Source of the DNA: Chloroflexota bacterium
GTDB taxonomy: Bacteria > Chloroflexota > Chloroflexia > Chloroflexales > Roseiflexaceae
Length of the DNA: 64,000 nucleotides
Reading direction: 5' to 3'
Assembly (NCBI GenBank): GCA_018969485.1
Contig: JAGWYG010000010.1
Location: 1-64,000 of the forward strand
How positions within the stretch are numbered: the first letter of the stretch is position 1; each line of letters begins with the position of its first letter. The notes beneath the pieces are model-generated. The model was not told the DNA's origin. It was given only the letters and a program-made list of their open reading frames with translations, and ran no database searches. Below, one piece after another: positions 45,042 through 53,361 of the stretch. The translations under genes and the position numbers were made by a program.

Positions 45042-45549
45042 TATGGCCGGCGGCGTGGCGTGGCCACCGCGGCAGCCTGCCCGTGGTGCGCGAGCGGGAC
45101 CTCCGGCCACCGCCATGGCGCGTCGCGCGCATGCCGGGCATCGGTCACGACCACGCGGCACTCGTGCGCGGGCCTCCACGCGGCGGCGGGGCGGCCATCA
45201 CGCCTGATCCTGCTCCCGCGCCGCGCGGGAGCGCAGAACCTACGGGCAGACGCACCTGTCCCGCCGGTGCAGGCCGTGGGAGTGGGAACGCGGATCGCCG
45301 TGCCACGCGCCCGTGGCATCGATCCGTTGCCGGGCGGCAATCGGCGATGGGCATGCCCCGCCGCTGCAGGCCGCCGCCAATCGCGCGCTGCCGGAGAGCC
45401 GCCGGAATGGCGACGCTGGCAGCGTCTGCGCGCTGATGATCACCGCGCGGGCAGCGCTGGACGCCACTGGCGCTGGGCGCCGCGTTCGATGCTGCTGCTC
45501 ATGCGCCCTGAACATCGCACCGACGCTGCACCCCATGCCACCACCGATC
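45042..45549. other. Non-coding spacer
   Basis: About 510 bp of GC-rich sequence before the HU promoter. Open frames are spurious and no repeat, tRNA or known RNA motif was seen. Confidence 0.6.
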
Positions 45550-45578
45550 TTGACAGTCATACCGTCTTGCGTTACGAT
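45550..45578 (+). promoter_or_regulatory. Sigma-70-type promoter of the HU gene
   Basis: Perfect TTGACA (45550-45555), a 17-bp spacer and TACGAT (45573-45578). The predicted start near 45585 is about 55 bases before the ATG. Confidence 0.85.
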
Positions 45579-45640
45579 ACCGTGACATCAGAGGTGGCCT
45601 GGCCCTGTGTAGCTGCATGTCGTGTAGAGGAACCGTAGCC

Positions 45641-45943
45641 ATGCAAAAGACCGAATTCGTCAAGGTGGTTGCAGAACGAGCAAACACGTCCCAAAAAGAC
45701 GCACGGCACATCATCGACACTGCGCTCGCAGTGATTGTCGAGGCGCTCGCCAGCGACAATCGGGTAACCCTGACAGGCTTCGGCACGTTTGAGGTGCGAA
45801 CTCGCCGCTCGCGCGAAGGGGTCAATCCGCGTTCGGCCGAGAAGATCACGATTCCGGCGACGCGAACGCCTGGTTTCAGCGCGAGCAGCACGATGAAAGC
45901 TGCGGTGAGGCGTGCTGCGGGCGAGGGCGGTACGGAGCAGTGA
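45641..45943 (+). CDS. hup: HU-family DNA-binding protein
   Basis: 100 aa, full length. Starts MQKTEFVKVVAERANTSQKDA and continues VTLTGFGTFEVRTRRSREGVNPRSAEKITIPATRTPGF, containing the intercalating Pro region (NP) of the beta-arm. A nucleoid protein that bends DNA as a dimer. Lower GC in its wobble positions than its neighbours and a strong promoter fit a highly expressed gene. Confidence 0.95.
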   Translation: MQKTEFVKVVAERANTSQKDARHIIDTALAVIVEALASDNRVTLTGFGTFEVRTRRSREGVNPRSAEKITIPATRTPGFSASSTMKAAVRRAAGEGGTEQ

Positions 45944-45956
45944 CGTCCCGGTGCAT

Positions 45957-45976
45957 GGCATGAGGCGTCTCATGCC
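45957..45976 (+). terminator. Hairpin after HU
   Basis: GGCATGAG-GCGT-CTCATGCC, a perfect 8-bp stem 13 bases after the stop. No T-tract. Confidence 0.6.
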
Positions 45977-46588
45977 GCGCATGTTGCGGGTACCGTCGTG
46001 CTGGCCGATCGCCGGCAGCCTGCGACCGGGCGTGCGGGAGCGGCATGACCAGCACCCGTACGTCCGGTTCGGACGGGTGACGCCGATGCTGCTGGCACGC
46101 CTGATGTGCTCCTGCGGTGCGCGCTTGTACGACCGTCGGCCGGGCTGGGGTGTACGTGGGGCGTTGTCGTGTGCCGATGCATCGGGAGCCTGCACGGCAG
46201 ACGGCGCAAGGTGCGCCGTTGCTTCCGGCGATGGGCCTGGCGCGTCAGCCGGATCGCCCGGCGCGGCATCTGCGGGCGGTGCGCCACCCGGCTCGTCGTG
46301 GATCGCGCATCACCGAATGCATGGGTCCGGAGGCAGAGCGCTGATGCCATGGCGCGGGATCGACGGTGCAGGTTGCGTGCGCGGCCGCACGACGCCATGC
46401 CAAGGAGACGCGCCCGGCAACGATCATCGGCCGGGGGTTCGGCCTGAGCGCTGCTCAGTCAGGCGCAGGCCAGCCCGGCGGCGGTACGGGCGCCGGGACG
46501 CAAGGAAGAATGCCAGACCGGGCCTGCCGCTGAACGCGCGCGGCGAGCATCATGCGGCAGCGCAGCGCGCTACGCCCGGCCAGCCCCA
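45977..46588. other. Non-coding spacer
   Basis: About 610 bp between HU and the convergent receiver-like gene. Nothing with coding character, repeat structure or a tRNA fold was recognised. Confidence 0.55.
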
Positions 46589-46963
46589 TCAGTCATGGAT
46601 GCCGATGAACCCGCGCGAACGCAGCCCCCACTCCAGCAATGTGCGCATGCCAGCCGCGCTCTTTGCGGCACTCATGCTCCAGCGATACCCTTTGCCACGA
46701 TACGCGGTCATGTCGGCCTCGTCGACGACGATCACGCAGACCCGGCCAACCCGGGCAAGCTGCCGATAGAGGCGCAAAATCCCGGTCTCGGCTCCATCGG
46801 CCGAGAATATCACGAAATCCGGCATCAGTGACGGGAGCCGCTGGTAGACACCCTGCGGGCTCAGGAAGACCGTCAGTTGCATCTCGCTGCGCACACAGCT
46901 CAGCAACTCACTTTCTTCAGCAATCTGCAAGCCGACGCCAAATGCCATGACATCTTGCCGCAT
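46589..46963 (-). CDS. Small receiver-like protein, copy B (124 aa)
   Basis: The ATG at 46963 is preceded by GGAGGGAGTTGAG; the open frame runs on to 47110, but without homology. Alpha/beta pattern: MQLTVFLSP, PDFVIFSADG, RVCVIVVDEAD, SRGFIGIHD. This fits a CheY-like pseudo-receiver. The C-terminal ~65 aa align with the protein at 5099-5476 (LRLYRQ, VIVVDE, AYRG, AGMRTLLEWG), with the same length and ending. An acidic DE pair (VVDEAD) stands where copy A has AEHW, so only this copy could bind a metal or be phosphorylated, if either can. No sensor kinase nearby. Confidence 0.65.
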   Translation of the reverse strand: MRQDVMAFGVGLQIAEESELLSCVRSEMQLTVFLSPQGVYQRLPSLMPDFVIFSADGAETGILRLYRQLARVGRVCVIVVDEADMTAYRGKGYRWSMSAAKSAAGMRTLLEWGLRSRGFIGIHD

Positions 46964-47139
46964 CTCAACTCCCTCCAGCCCGCTGAGAGGCAAGGGACCG
47001 CCGCCACGACCACGGGCGGCGCCGTCGGGCAGAACCATCACCGCGAACATCGCACGACCCACCGGACAGCACGCCCATGCGCCTCGCGTGACGTCGCGCA
47101 TCTGAGGCATCCAGCGATGCTACCGAACAGTCCGCAATA

Positions 47140-47145
47140 GTATAC
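47140..47145 (-). promoter_or_regulatory. Extended -10 (TGG-TATACT) upstream of receiver-like copy B
   Basis: On the minus strand TATACT follows TGG. It would give a leader of about 170 nt before the ATG at 46963. Confidence 0.45.
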
Positions 47146-47542
47146 CAGAGTCAATGCGGTCGTGATGCAGAACGCATTGGCGCGCCGGGCACGGATGCCC
47201 TCTGGGATGCCATCGGGCCACCGGCGCATGGATCACCGGCGCGCCGCCCGGAAGGCGGACAGCGCTGCGCTGCCGGCGTGAGCGCCGGCGACCCCGGCAC
47301 GGCGCCACAGGCTCCGTTCCGTACGCGTCAGGGGGCACATGCGTCCGTAGCGGCTCACGGCCGCCAAGCCCCCGCGAGCCGGCGCGACGAAGGCAGGAAC
47401 GGGCATTCTGGTGCAGCAGGCGCACGCCCGCGTGCCCCTGCTGCATCTACGCTCCCGGCACCGGCGCATCATCCATCTCGCCGCGATCGCGTGGCTCCGC
47501 GTGCCACGCCCTCCGCCGGCCGCAGACCGTCGTGCGGGGCCA
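47146..47542. other. Non-coding spacer downstream of ileS
   Basis: About 400 bp. It holds a small hairpin GCCGGCG-TGAG-CGCCGGC at 47272-47289 that could end the ileS transcript, 250 bases after its stop. Nothing else recognised. Confidence 0.5.
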
Positions 47543-50500
47543 TCAGCGCCGCACGATCGCCAGCGGGATAGGGCCGCCGTCGAGCTCGATGGCGAACTGA
47601 TGCGCCGCCGGCGGCGCATCGCCCACCACAATCGCATCAGCCAGCGTCTCGTCGCGCACATACTCGGCCCAGTGCGCCAGCGCAGCATCGAGCAGCGGAT
47701 CGCTTCCGCCGACCAGGATCGTGATCCGGTCGCTGATAGCGTACCCGGCGGCCTTGCGCGCATCCTGCACATTGCGCACCAGTTCGCGCGCCGCCCCCTC
47801 ATACCGCAATGCGTCGGTGATGGTCGTATCGAGGGCGCACAGCACGCCCCCATCCTCGGCGACCACAAACCCCTCCGGCGACGAGCTCTCCAGCAAGACC
47901 TCCTCGGCCAGCAGCGAGACCGTCCCATCGGCCAGTGGCAGATCGATGGCTGCGCCGCGCTCGACAGCCGCGGCAACTGCGCGTGCCGCATCACCCGTCA
48001 GCGCGCGCAGCGCGGCGGTGATCGCCGGCACCTGCTTGCCATGTTTGCGCCCGACCAGGCGCAGATTTGGCCGGAAGCGATACTCGACGAACGCCGAGGA
48101 GCTATCCAGATAGCCGATCTCCTTGACATTCAGCTCATCGCGCAGCTCAGCCGCGAAGCGCCGCAGTCCGTCGGTGTCGGCGGCAGTCGCAGCGCGCACC
48201 CACAATCGCTGCAACGGTTGGCGCACCTTGAGGCCGGCGCTCTTGCGCGCGGCACGTCCCAGGCTCACCGCGCGCAGCAGCACGCTGGTATCCGCCACCA
48301 GGCGCTCATCGAGCGCACCGGCATCCACCGTGGGCCACCGCGCCAGATGGACGCTCTCGGCAGCATCGGGACGGTGTGTGCGTACCAGGTTCTGGTAGAT
48401 CTCCTCGCTGATGAACGGGATGTACGGTGCAGCCAGTTTCACCACCGTCACGAGGCAGGTGTAGAGCGTGGCATATGCGGCCTGCTTGTCGGCATCAGCC
48501 TCCGAACGCCAGAACCGTCGCCGGTTCCGCCGCACATACCAGTTCGACAGCTCGTCGACGAACACCTCGATCTCGCGGGCGCCACTGGTGACATCATACG
48601 CCTCGAATGCGGCGGTCACATCACGCACCAGCGCGTTCAGCCGGGCGAGCGCCCAGCGGTCGATCGGCGTGAGCTCCGCCGGCGCAGGCTCGGTCGGCTG
48701 CCAGCCATCGAGCGTCGCGTACGTGACGAAGAACGCGTAGGTATTCCACAGCGTCAGGATGTACTTGCGCAGCGTCTCATTCACCAGGGCGCCCGAGAAT
48801 CGCCGCGGACTGCCGGGCGGGCTGGCGGTGAACAGATACCAGCGCAAGGCGTCGCTGCCCTGCTCGCCGATCACCTGCCAGGGATCGACGACATTGCCTT
48901 TCGACTTGCTCATCTTCTGCCCCTCGCCATCAAGGATGTGGCCGAGGCAGATGACATTATGAAACGCCGGGCGACCGAACAGCATCGTCGACAGCGCGTG
49001 CAGCGTGTAGAACCAGCCACGTGTCTGGTCGACTGCCTCGCAGATGTAATCGGCCTGCTGCGACGCCTCGTACAGCGCCTGGTTCTCCATCGGGTAGTGC
49101 CACTGGGCGACAGGCATCGCGCCGCTGTCAAACCAGCAGTCCGCGACATCGGGGATGCGGCGCATCGTCCCGTGTACCGGATCATCCCACGTGATCTCGT
49201 CGACATACGGCCGATGCAGATCGAGTTCGGCCAGGCTGCGGCCGACGCGCTGCTCGAGCTCGGCCAGCGAGCCGATGCACTCGGTATACCCATCCTCGGC
49301 GACCCAGATCGGCAGTGGCGTCCCCCAGTACCGCTCACGCGAGATCGCCCAGTCGATGTTGTTCTCCAGCCAGTTGCCGAACCGGCCGTCACGGATGTGT
49401 TCGGGAACCCAGCGAATCTGCTGGTTATTCTGCACCAGCAGATCTTTGCGGGCGGTCGTGCGGATGTACCAGCTGCGCTTGGCGTAGTACAGCAGCGGCG
49501 TGCCGCAGCGCCAGCAGAACGGATAGGCATGGCGCACCCGGCCACTACGGAACAACAAGCCACGATCGCGCAGATCGCGCGTGATGTCCGGGTCGGCTGC
49601 CTTGAAGAACTTGCCGACGAATGGCAGATCGCCGAGCTCGGTGAGCACCAGACCGGACAGATCGACCGAGAACAGCGTCGGCAGACCGTGCCGCCGGCCA
49701 ATCTCAAGGTCGCCGTACGCCGGCGCGATGTGCACGATGCCGGTGCCATCGTCAAGCGAGACATACTCATCGGCGATGACGCGATAGAGGCGCTCGGAAT
49801 CCACCTCATCGCCCGGCGCCGCGGCGCCATCGTAGAGGTGCTCATAGCGCACGCCGACCAGATCAGCGCCACGGATGCGTGCTTCGACGACGGCGTCGGA
49901 ACCACACACCGATTCCAGCAGTGCCTCGGCGAGCAGGACCCGCTCGCCATCATGGCGTGCCACGACGTATGTCGCCTCGGGCTTGACCGCCAGCGCGACA
50001 TTGGCCGGCAGCGTCCAGGGCGTCGTCGTCCACGCCAGCAGCGCCACGCCGGCGAGCGGCGAGTCGGCCGCGACATCGCGCACCCGGAAGCGCAACCACA
50101 CCGACGGGTCGTCGACATCGTCCTGGAACCCCAGGTTGACTTCGTGATCCGACAGCGAGGTGCCACACCGTGGGCAGTGCATCGTGACCTTGTAGTCGCG
50201 GAACAGCATGCCGTCGTCGAACAGACGCCGCAGGATCCACCACAGGGACTCGATGTAGTGGTTGTCGTAGGTGATGTAGGCGTCTTCGCTCACCCAGTAC
50301 GCGATCCGCCGGGTGAATGCCCGCCAGTCCTGGATGTAGTTCCAGACGCTCTCGCGGCACTGTGCGTTGAACGCCGCGATGCCGTAGCGCTCGATGTCGG
50401 GCTTGCCGCTGAAGCCGAGGCGCTTCTCGACCTCGATCTCGACCGGCAGCCCATGCGTATCCCAGCCTTCGCGCCGACCGATGATACGGTATCCCTGCAT

Positions 50501-50716
50501 CGACCGGTACCGGCAGATCACATCCTTGAAGATACGGCTGATCGCGTGGTGCAGCCCGGGCCGACCATTGGCCGTCGGCGGCCCCTCGTAGAAGACGAAC
50601 GGACGCTCGCCGGATGCGAGGTTCTTGGCCACGATCTGGTGCGCCGACCAGTAGGCCAGGATGCGCTCTTCGAGCTGGGGGATGCTGGTCTTCGGATCAA
50701 CGGGTGCGAATGTCAT
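47543..50716 (-). CDS. ileS: Isoleucyl-tRNA synthetase, clade-2 type with GXHH signature
   Basis: 1057 aa, the length of clade-2 (eukaryote-like) IleRS. Joins Ile to tRNA(Ile). The class-I first signature reads PPTANGRPGLHHAIS: residues 54-57 are GLHH, i.e. GXHH instead of HXGH. The second signature KMSKS is at about 600-604 (GQKMSKSKGNVVDPW). The CP1 editing domain lies between (TTPWTLPANVALAV, GTGIVHIAPAYGDLE), followed by the anticodon-binding domain (RWALARLNALVRDV). Clade-2 enzymes resist mupirocin, and the swapped motif has been linked to very high resistance. The start ATG follows GGAGGAGGGC, and a T-box leader controls it. Confidence 0.96.
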   Translation of the reverse strand: MTFAPVDPKTSIPQLEERILAYWSAHQIVAKNLASGERPFVFYEGPPTANGRPGLHHAISRIFKDVICRYRSMQGYRIIGRREGWDTHGLPVEIEVEKRLGFSGKPDIERYGIAAFNAQCRESVWNYIQDWRAFTRRIAYWVSEDAYITYDNHYIESLWWILRRLFDDGMLFRDYKVTMHCPRCGTSLSDHEVNLGFQDDVDDPSVWLRFRVRDVAADSPLAGVALLAWTTTPWTLPANVALAVKPEATYVVARHDGERVLLAEALLESVCGSDAVVEARIRGADLVGVRYEHLYDGAAAPGDEVDSERLYRVIADEYVSLDDGTGIVHIAPAYGDLEIGRRHGLPTLFSVDLSGLVLTELGDLPFVGKFFKAADPDITRDLRDRGLLFRSGRVRHAYPFCWRCGTPLLYYAKRSWYIRTTARKDLLVQNNQQIRWVPEHIRDGRFGNWLENNIDWAISRERYWGTPLPIWVAEDGYTECIGSLAELEQRVGRSLAELDLHRPYVDEITWDDPVHGTMRRIPDVADCWFDSGAMPVAQWHYPMENQALYEASQQADYICEAVDQTRGWFYTLHALSTMLFGRPAFHNVICLGHILDGEGQKMSKSKGNVVDPWQVIGEQGSDALRWYLFTASPPGSPRRFSGALVNETLRKYILTLWNTYAFFVTYATLDGWQPTEPAPAELTPIDRWALARLNALVRDVTAAFEAYDVTSGAREIEVFVDELSNWYVRRNRRRFWRSEADADKQAAYATLYTCLVTVVKLAAPYIPFISEEIYQNLVRTHRPDAAESVHLARWPTVDAGALDERLVADTSVLLRAVSLGRAARKSAGLKVRQPLQRLWVRAATAADTDGLRRFAAELRDELNVKEIGYLDSSSAFVEYRFRPNLRLVGRKHGKQVPAITAALRALTGDAARAVAAAVERGAAIDLPLADGTVSLLAEEVLLESSSPEGFVVAEDGGVLCALDTTITDALRYEGAARELVRNVQDARKAAGYAISDRITILVGGSDPLLDAALAHWAEYVRDETLADAIVVGDAPPAAHQFAIELDGGPIPLAIVRR

Positions 50717-50740
50717 GCCCTCCTCCGATCGATCATCGAT

Positions 50741-51018
50741 GGGCGGACATAATCATGCCCCGCCCCTACGCCAGGGACGAGGCCATGCGACCCCGCGGTA
50801 CCACCCTGCTTGCCGCCTGTCGGCGACCGCTCGACGAGGTGCGATCACACCTCCGCCCATGCTAACGGTGGGCGAATCCGGGCCGGGCTACTACGCGGTG
50901 CGGTTCGCTGGCCAGCTCGGGAGGGATGTTCTGCCGGGGATTCGGGCGCGCCTCACACCATCCGCACGCTCGCTGTCCGCATCGATCCGGCATACTCGTC
51001 TCCGTCAACGCTTATGTG
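50741..51018 (-). promoter_or_regulatory. T-box riboswitch of ileS
   Basis: On the minus strand the T-box sequence GGGTGGTACCGCGG (core TGGTACCGCG at 50803-50794) is followed by CTCGTCCCT-loop-AGGGGCG, the competing stem. Upstream are GACGAGTA and AGCGAGCGTGCGGATGGTGTGAGGC, as in Stem I and the inter-stem region of T-boxes. A candidate Ile specifier ATC is at 50986-50984 (tentative). Uncharged tRNA(Ile) would favour the antiterminator. No T-run follows the competing stem, so control could be at termination or at ribosome access. Confidence 0.88.
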
Positions 51019-51024
51019 TCTGGC

Positions 51025-51053
51025 ATTGTAGCTGGTTCCCGAGTGATCGTCAA
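51025..51053 (-). promoter_or_regulatory. Sigma-70-type promoter of ileS
   Basis: TTGACG (51053-51048), a 17-bp spacer and TACAAT (51030-51025) on the minus strand. Start near 51018. Confidence 0.85.
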
Positions 51054-51099
51054 TGCACCCCCCGCCGGGGGGCAGGCATGAATTGACAGAGCGTTGAGC

Positions 51100-51363
51100 A
51101 CTCCGCCAGGAGAAGGTACGATTCGTTTCCCACCACAGCCCGGTACCACCCGCGCCCGCGGGTTGCCGGCGGGCAGCGGCATGGTGAAGTGCGCCTGAAA
51201 GCACCTGGTGAGCGCACGGCTCACGCTCGCCGGCATGATCTGGGACGTGCCAGGAGCCGAGGCAGCGGCCGTCGTCCGCGCCTGGCAGAAACGCGACCGC
51301 TGGGACGGCGCGCTGCACCTGCGCATCTGCCGGCGCCAGGCGGCAGCAGCCACGGCAGCCTGA
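51100..51363 (+). pseudogene. Transposase C-terminal relic (ISKra4-like)
   Basis: From about 51160 the plus strand reads GLPAGSGMVKCA-stop-KHLVSARLTLAGMIWDVPGAEAAAVVRAWQKRDRW to a stop at 51361. It matches the pattern GxPIGSGxVEGACKHLVxxRLKxAGMRW of ISKra4-like transposases. TGA at 51196-51198 stands where a Cys or Asn is usual. Only the last ~65 codons remain; the left boundary is unclear, and no inverted repeats were found. It abuts the ileS promoter. Confidence 0.65.
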
Positions 51364-51600
51364 CAACTCATGCTTGGATCCTCCGTCGGCAGCACGCGCC
51401 GCACTGGTGGGCTCCGGCCTGCCGCCCCGCACTGCGTTCGCCCGCGGCCCGCCGCGCAGGCTGCGCGCCGCGCAGCATCAGAGAGCGTGGTGCCGCTGGA
51501 CGGTAGCGACCGACGCCGCCGGACGGCACACCATCATGCCGGGTGCATCAGATCATCGCCGATACGGGCGATTCCTTACAGGTTCTTCACACCATCCGGC
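51364..51600. other. Non-coding spacer
   Basis: About 240 bp between the transposase relic and the small membrane protein promoter. No coding or RNA signal recognised. Confidence 0.5.
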
Positions 51601-51637
51601 TATGCTCGGTGATGACGGCACACCACTGCTGTGCCGT
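51601..51637 (+). promoter_or_regulatory. -10-like element and 5' hairpin
   Basis: TATGCT (51601-51606) would start transcription near 51613. Directly after it ACGGCACA-CCACTGC-TGTGCCGT (51615-51637) forms a perfect 8-bp stem just before the AAGGAGA ribosome site. It may stabilise the mRNA end or regulate translation. Confidence 0.4.
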
Positions 51638-51658
51638 GAGTAACGCAAGGAGACGATC

Positions 51659-52054
51659 ATGCGAACGATGACACGACGGGTTCTGATCACCCTGTTGCTC
51701 TGCATCGTCGGCGCCGCCGCGCTGGCGCTGGCGTTCGGCAGCGGCATGCGCTATGGCGCGGGCATGGCGGGCGGCGCCGCCCCGGGATGGGCGCAGCCGG
51801 CACCCGATGACGGGCCGCCACCAGATCGTGGCTGGCGCGATGAGCGCGGCCCCGGGCCAGACGCGATGATGCGCGGATGGCGTGGCCACGGCATGCCGCC
51901 GGGAATTCTGCCGCTGATGTTCGGCGGCCGGCTGCTCGGCGGTCTGCTCCAGCTTGGCATCCTGGTCCTGGCCGTGGTCGGCGCGGTACACCTGGCGCGC
52001 CGCTGGCGCCAGCCATCCCCGCCGACAGCGCCGCCAGCCACCGTCGGCGAATGA
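51659..52054 (+). CDS. Small two-helix membrane protein with Gly/Met/Pro-rich loop
   Basis: 131 aa, ATG behind AAGGAGA. Helix 1 at about 7-27 (RVLITLLLCIVGAAALALAFG). A loop of about 50 residues is rich in Gly, Met, Pro, Trp and Arg (PAPDDGPPPDRGWRDERGPG and later GWRGHGMPPG). Helix 2 at about 93-112 (LLGGLLQLGILVLAVVGAVHL). A short basic tail follows (ARRWRQPSPPT). I do not recognise the family; small membrane proteins with a similar loop sit next to stress or metal genes in other bacteria. Followed by a long perfect inverted repeat. Confidence 0.6.
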   Translation: MRTMTRRVLITLLLCIVGAAALALAFGSGMRYGAGMAGGAAPGWAQPAPDDGPPPDRGWRDERGPGPDAMMRGWRGHGMPPGILPLMFGGRLLGGLLQLGILVLAVVGAVHLARRWRQPSPPTAPPATVGE

Positions 52055-52065
52055 TCCGCCTCGCC

Positions 52066-52102
52066 CGGATACCACTGGATGTTCGTGATCCAGTGGTATC
52101 CG
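52066..52102. terminator. Perfect 15-bp inverted repeat
   Basis: cggataccactggat-gttcgtg-atccagtggtatccg, 12 bases after the small membrane protein stop. It is the longest AT-containing perfect stem in the window. It lacks a T-tract. Either a terminator or a binding or integration site. Confidence 0.6.
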
Positions 52103-52202
52103 CCCACCGCCAATCCTGGTGCAATGTGCTGGTCAGGGCGTGCAGCCGGCGGCAGACACCGCGCGGCCGATGCGCACAACTGCCTCCGGCAGACGGCGTC
52201 CG

Positions 52203-53303
52203 ATGGATCCAGTCAGCTACTATGTCGCATTCAACGAAGTCGGCGGCATCGGTCCAGCGCGCATCGAGCGGCTGATCGCGGCCTGCGGCTCGATCGAGGC
52301 GGCCTGGCGCGCCAGGCCCGCCCAGTGGCGGGCTGCCGGCCTCGATGATGGGCTGATCCGCGCGTTGCAGGCGGCGCAGGCGCGTGATCCCGGCGCTGCG
52401 CTGGCGCGGGTCGTGCGTGCCGGCATCCTGGCGCTCTGTCGCGAGGATGCGCGCTTCCCCGCAGCGCTGACCACCTTCGACCACGCACCGGCGCTGATCT
52501 ACGTCCGCGGCATGCTGATCGCCGACGACGACCGGGCCGTCGCGATCGTCGGCACGCGCAATCCCAGCGAGTACGGCCGCGAGGTCGCGCGTCAGCTCGC
52601 CGGTGCGCTGGCCGGCGCTGGCGTGACCATCGTCAGCGGGCTGGCGCTGGGCATCGATGCCATCGCCCACCAGGCGGCGCTCGATGCCGGTGGCCGCACC
52701 ATCGCGGTGCTGGCCTGTGGCGCCGACCAGGTCTACCCACTGCGGCATCGGGCGCTGGCGGAGCACATCGCCACCTCTGGCGCGCTGGTGAGCGAATTCC
52801 CAGTCGGGCAACGCCCGCTGCCGGCGTTGTTTCCGGCACGCAACCGGCTGATCAGCGGGCTAGCCCAGGCGGTCATCGTCATCGAAGCCGATCTCGGCAG
52901 TGGCGCGCTGATCACCGTGGACTGCGCGCTCGACCAGGGACGCGAGGTCGGCGCGGTGCCGGGGTCGATCTTCTCGGAGCGCAGCCGTGGAACCCACCGC
53001 ATGCTCCGCGACGGCGCCCATCTGATCACGACTGCCGATGATGTCCTGGCGCTGATCGGCATGCCACCGACGGCCCAGCCGGCCGCGGCGGCACAGGATG
53101 TGCCGGATGATCCGCTGGAGCGGGCGGTGCTGGCGCAATGTGGCAGCACGGCGCTCGACATCGATACGCTCGCCGAGCTCGTCGGCGCTACACCGGCGGT
53201 GCTGGGGGTGACGCTCAGCAGCCTCGAGATCGCCGGCCTGGTCCGGCGCACCGCCAACGGCGCGTTCGTGCGCAGCACGCGTCAGGCGCCGCGCGGTGTA
53301 TGA
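52203..53303 (+). CDS. dprA: DNA-processing protein DprA
   Basis: 366 aa. Loads RecA on incoming single-stranded DNA in natural transformation. An N-terminal SAM/HhH-like region (VGGIGPARIERLIAACGS) leads to the Rossmann core: RAVAIVGTRNPSEYGREVARQLA, TIVSGLALGIDAIAHQAAL, IAVLACGADQVYP, LFPARNRLISGLAQAVIVIEA and SGALITVDCALDQGREVGAVPG. A C-terminal winged helix follows (DIDTLAELVGATPAVLGVTLSSLEIAGLVRR). No strong Shine-Dalgarno sequence before the ATG. With the ComEC-like relic 32 kb away, DprA is the only transformation gene here that looks intact. Confidence 0.95.
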   Translation: MDPVSYYVAFNEVGGIGPARIERLIAACGSIEAAWRARPAQWRAAGLDDGLIRALQAAQARDPGAALARVVRAGILALCREDARFPAALTTFDHAPALIYVRGMLIADDDRAVAIVGTRNPSEYGREVARQLAGALAGAGVTIVSGLALGIDAIAHQAALDAGGRTIAVLACGADQVYPLRHRALAEHIATSGALVSEFPVGQRPLPALFPARNRLISGLAQAVIVIEADLGSGALITVDCALDQGREVGAVPGSIFSERSRGTHRMLRDGAHLITTADDVLALIGMPPTAQPAAAAQDVPDDPLERAVLAQCGSTALDIDTLAELVGATPAVLGVTLSSLEIAGLVRRTANGAFVRSTRQAPRGV

Positions 53304-53361
53304 TGGCGGCGACACGGACGACGCGCAGCCGGCGCTGACGTCGGCGCGAGAGGAGTCAACG

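Noticed and set aside
45042-46588. Possible tRNA or small RNA genes in the two long spacers around HU
   Set aside because: No GGTTCGA-type T-loop, no cloverleaf and no promoter-terminator pair could be recognised.
47140-47160. TTGACT close to TATACT as a full promoter
   Set aside because: The spacing is only four bases, far from 16-18. Only the extended -10 is kept.
51141-51151. A second T-box-like sequence (GGGTGGTACCGGG on the minus strand)
   Set aside because: It departs from the ACCGCG core, lacks a Stem I and promoter upstream, and lies inside the transposase relic, whose coding on the plus strand explains it.
51196-51198. In-frame TGA in the transposase relic at a Cys-like position, with selA in the window
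   Set aside because: A selenocysteine in a transposase is implausible, no SECIS-like hairpin was evident, and the rest of the gene is missing. It is simple decay.
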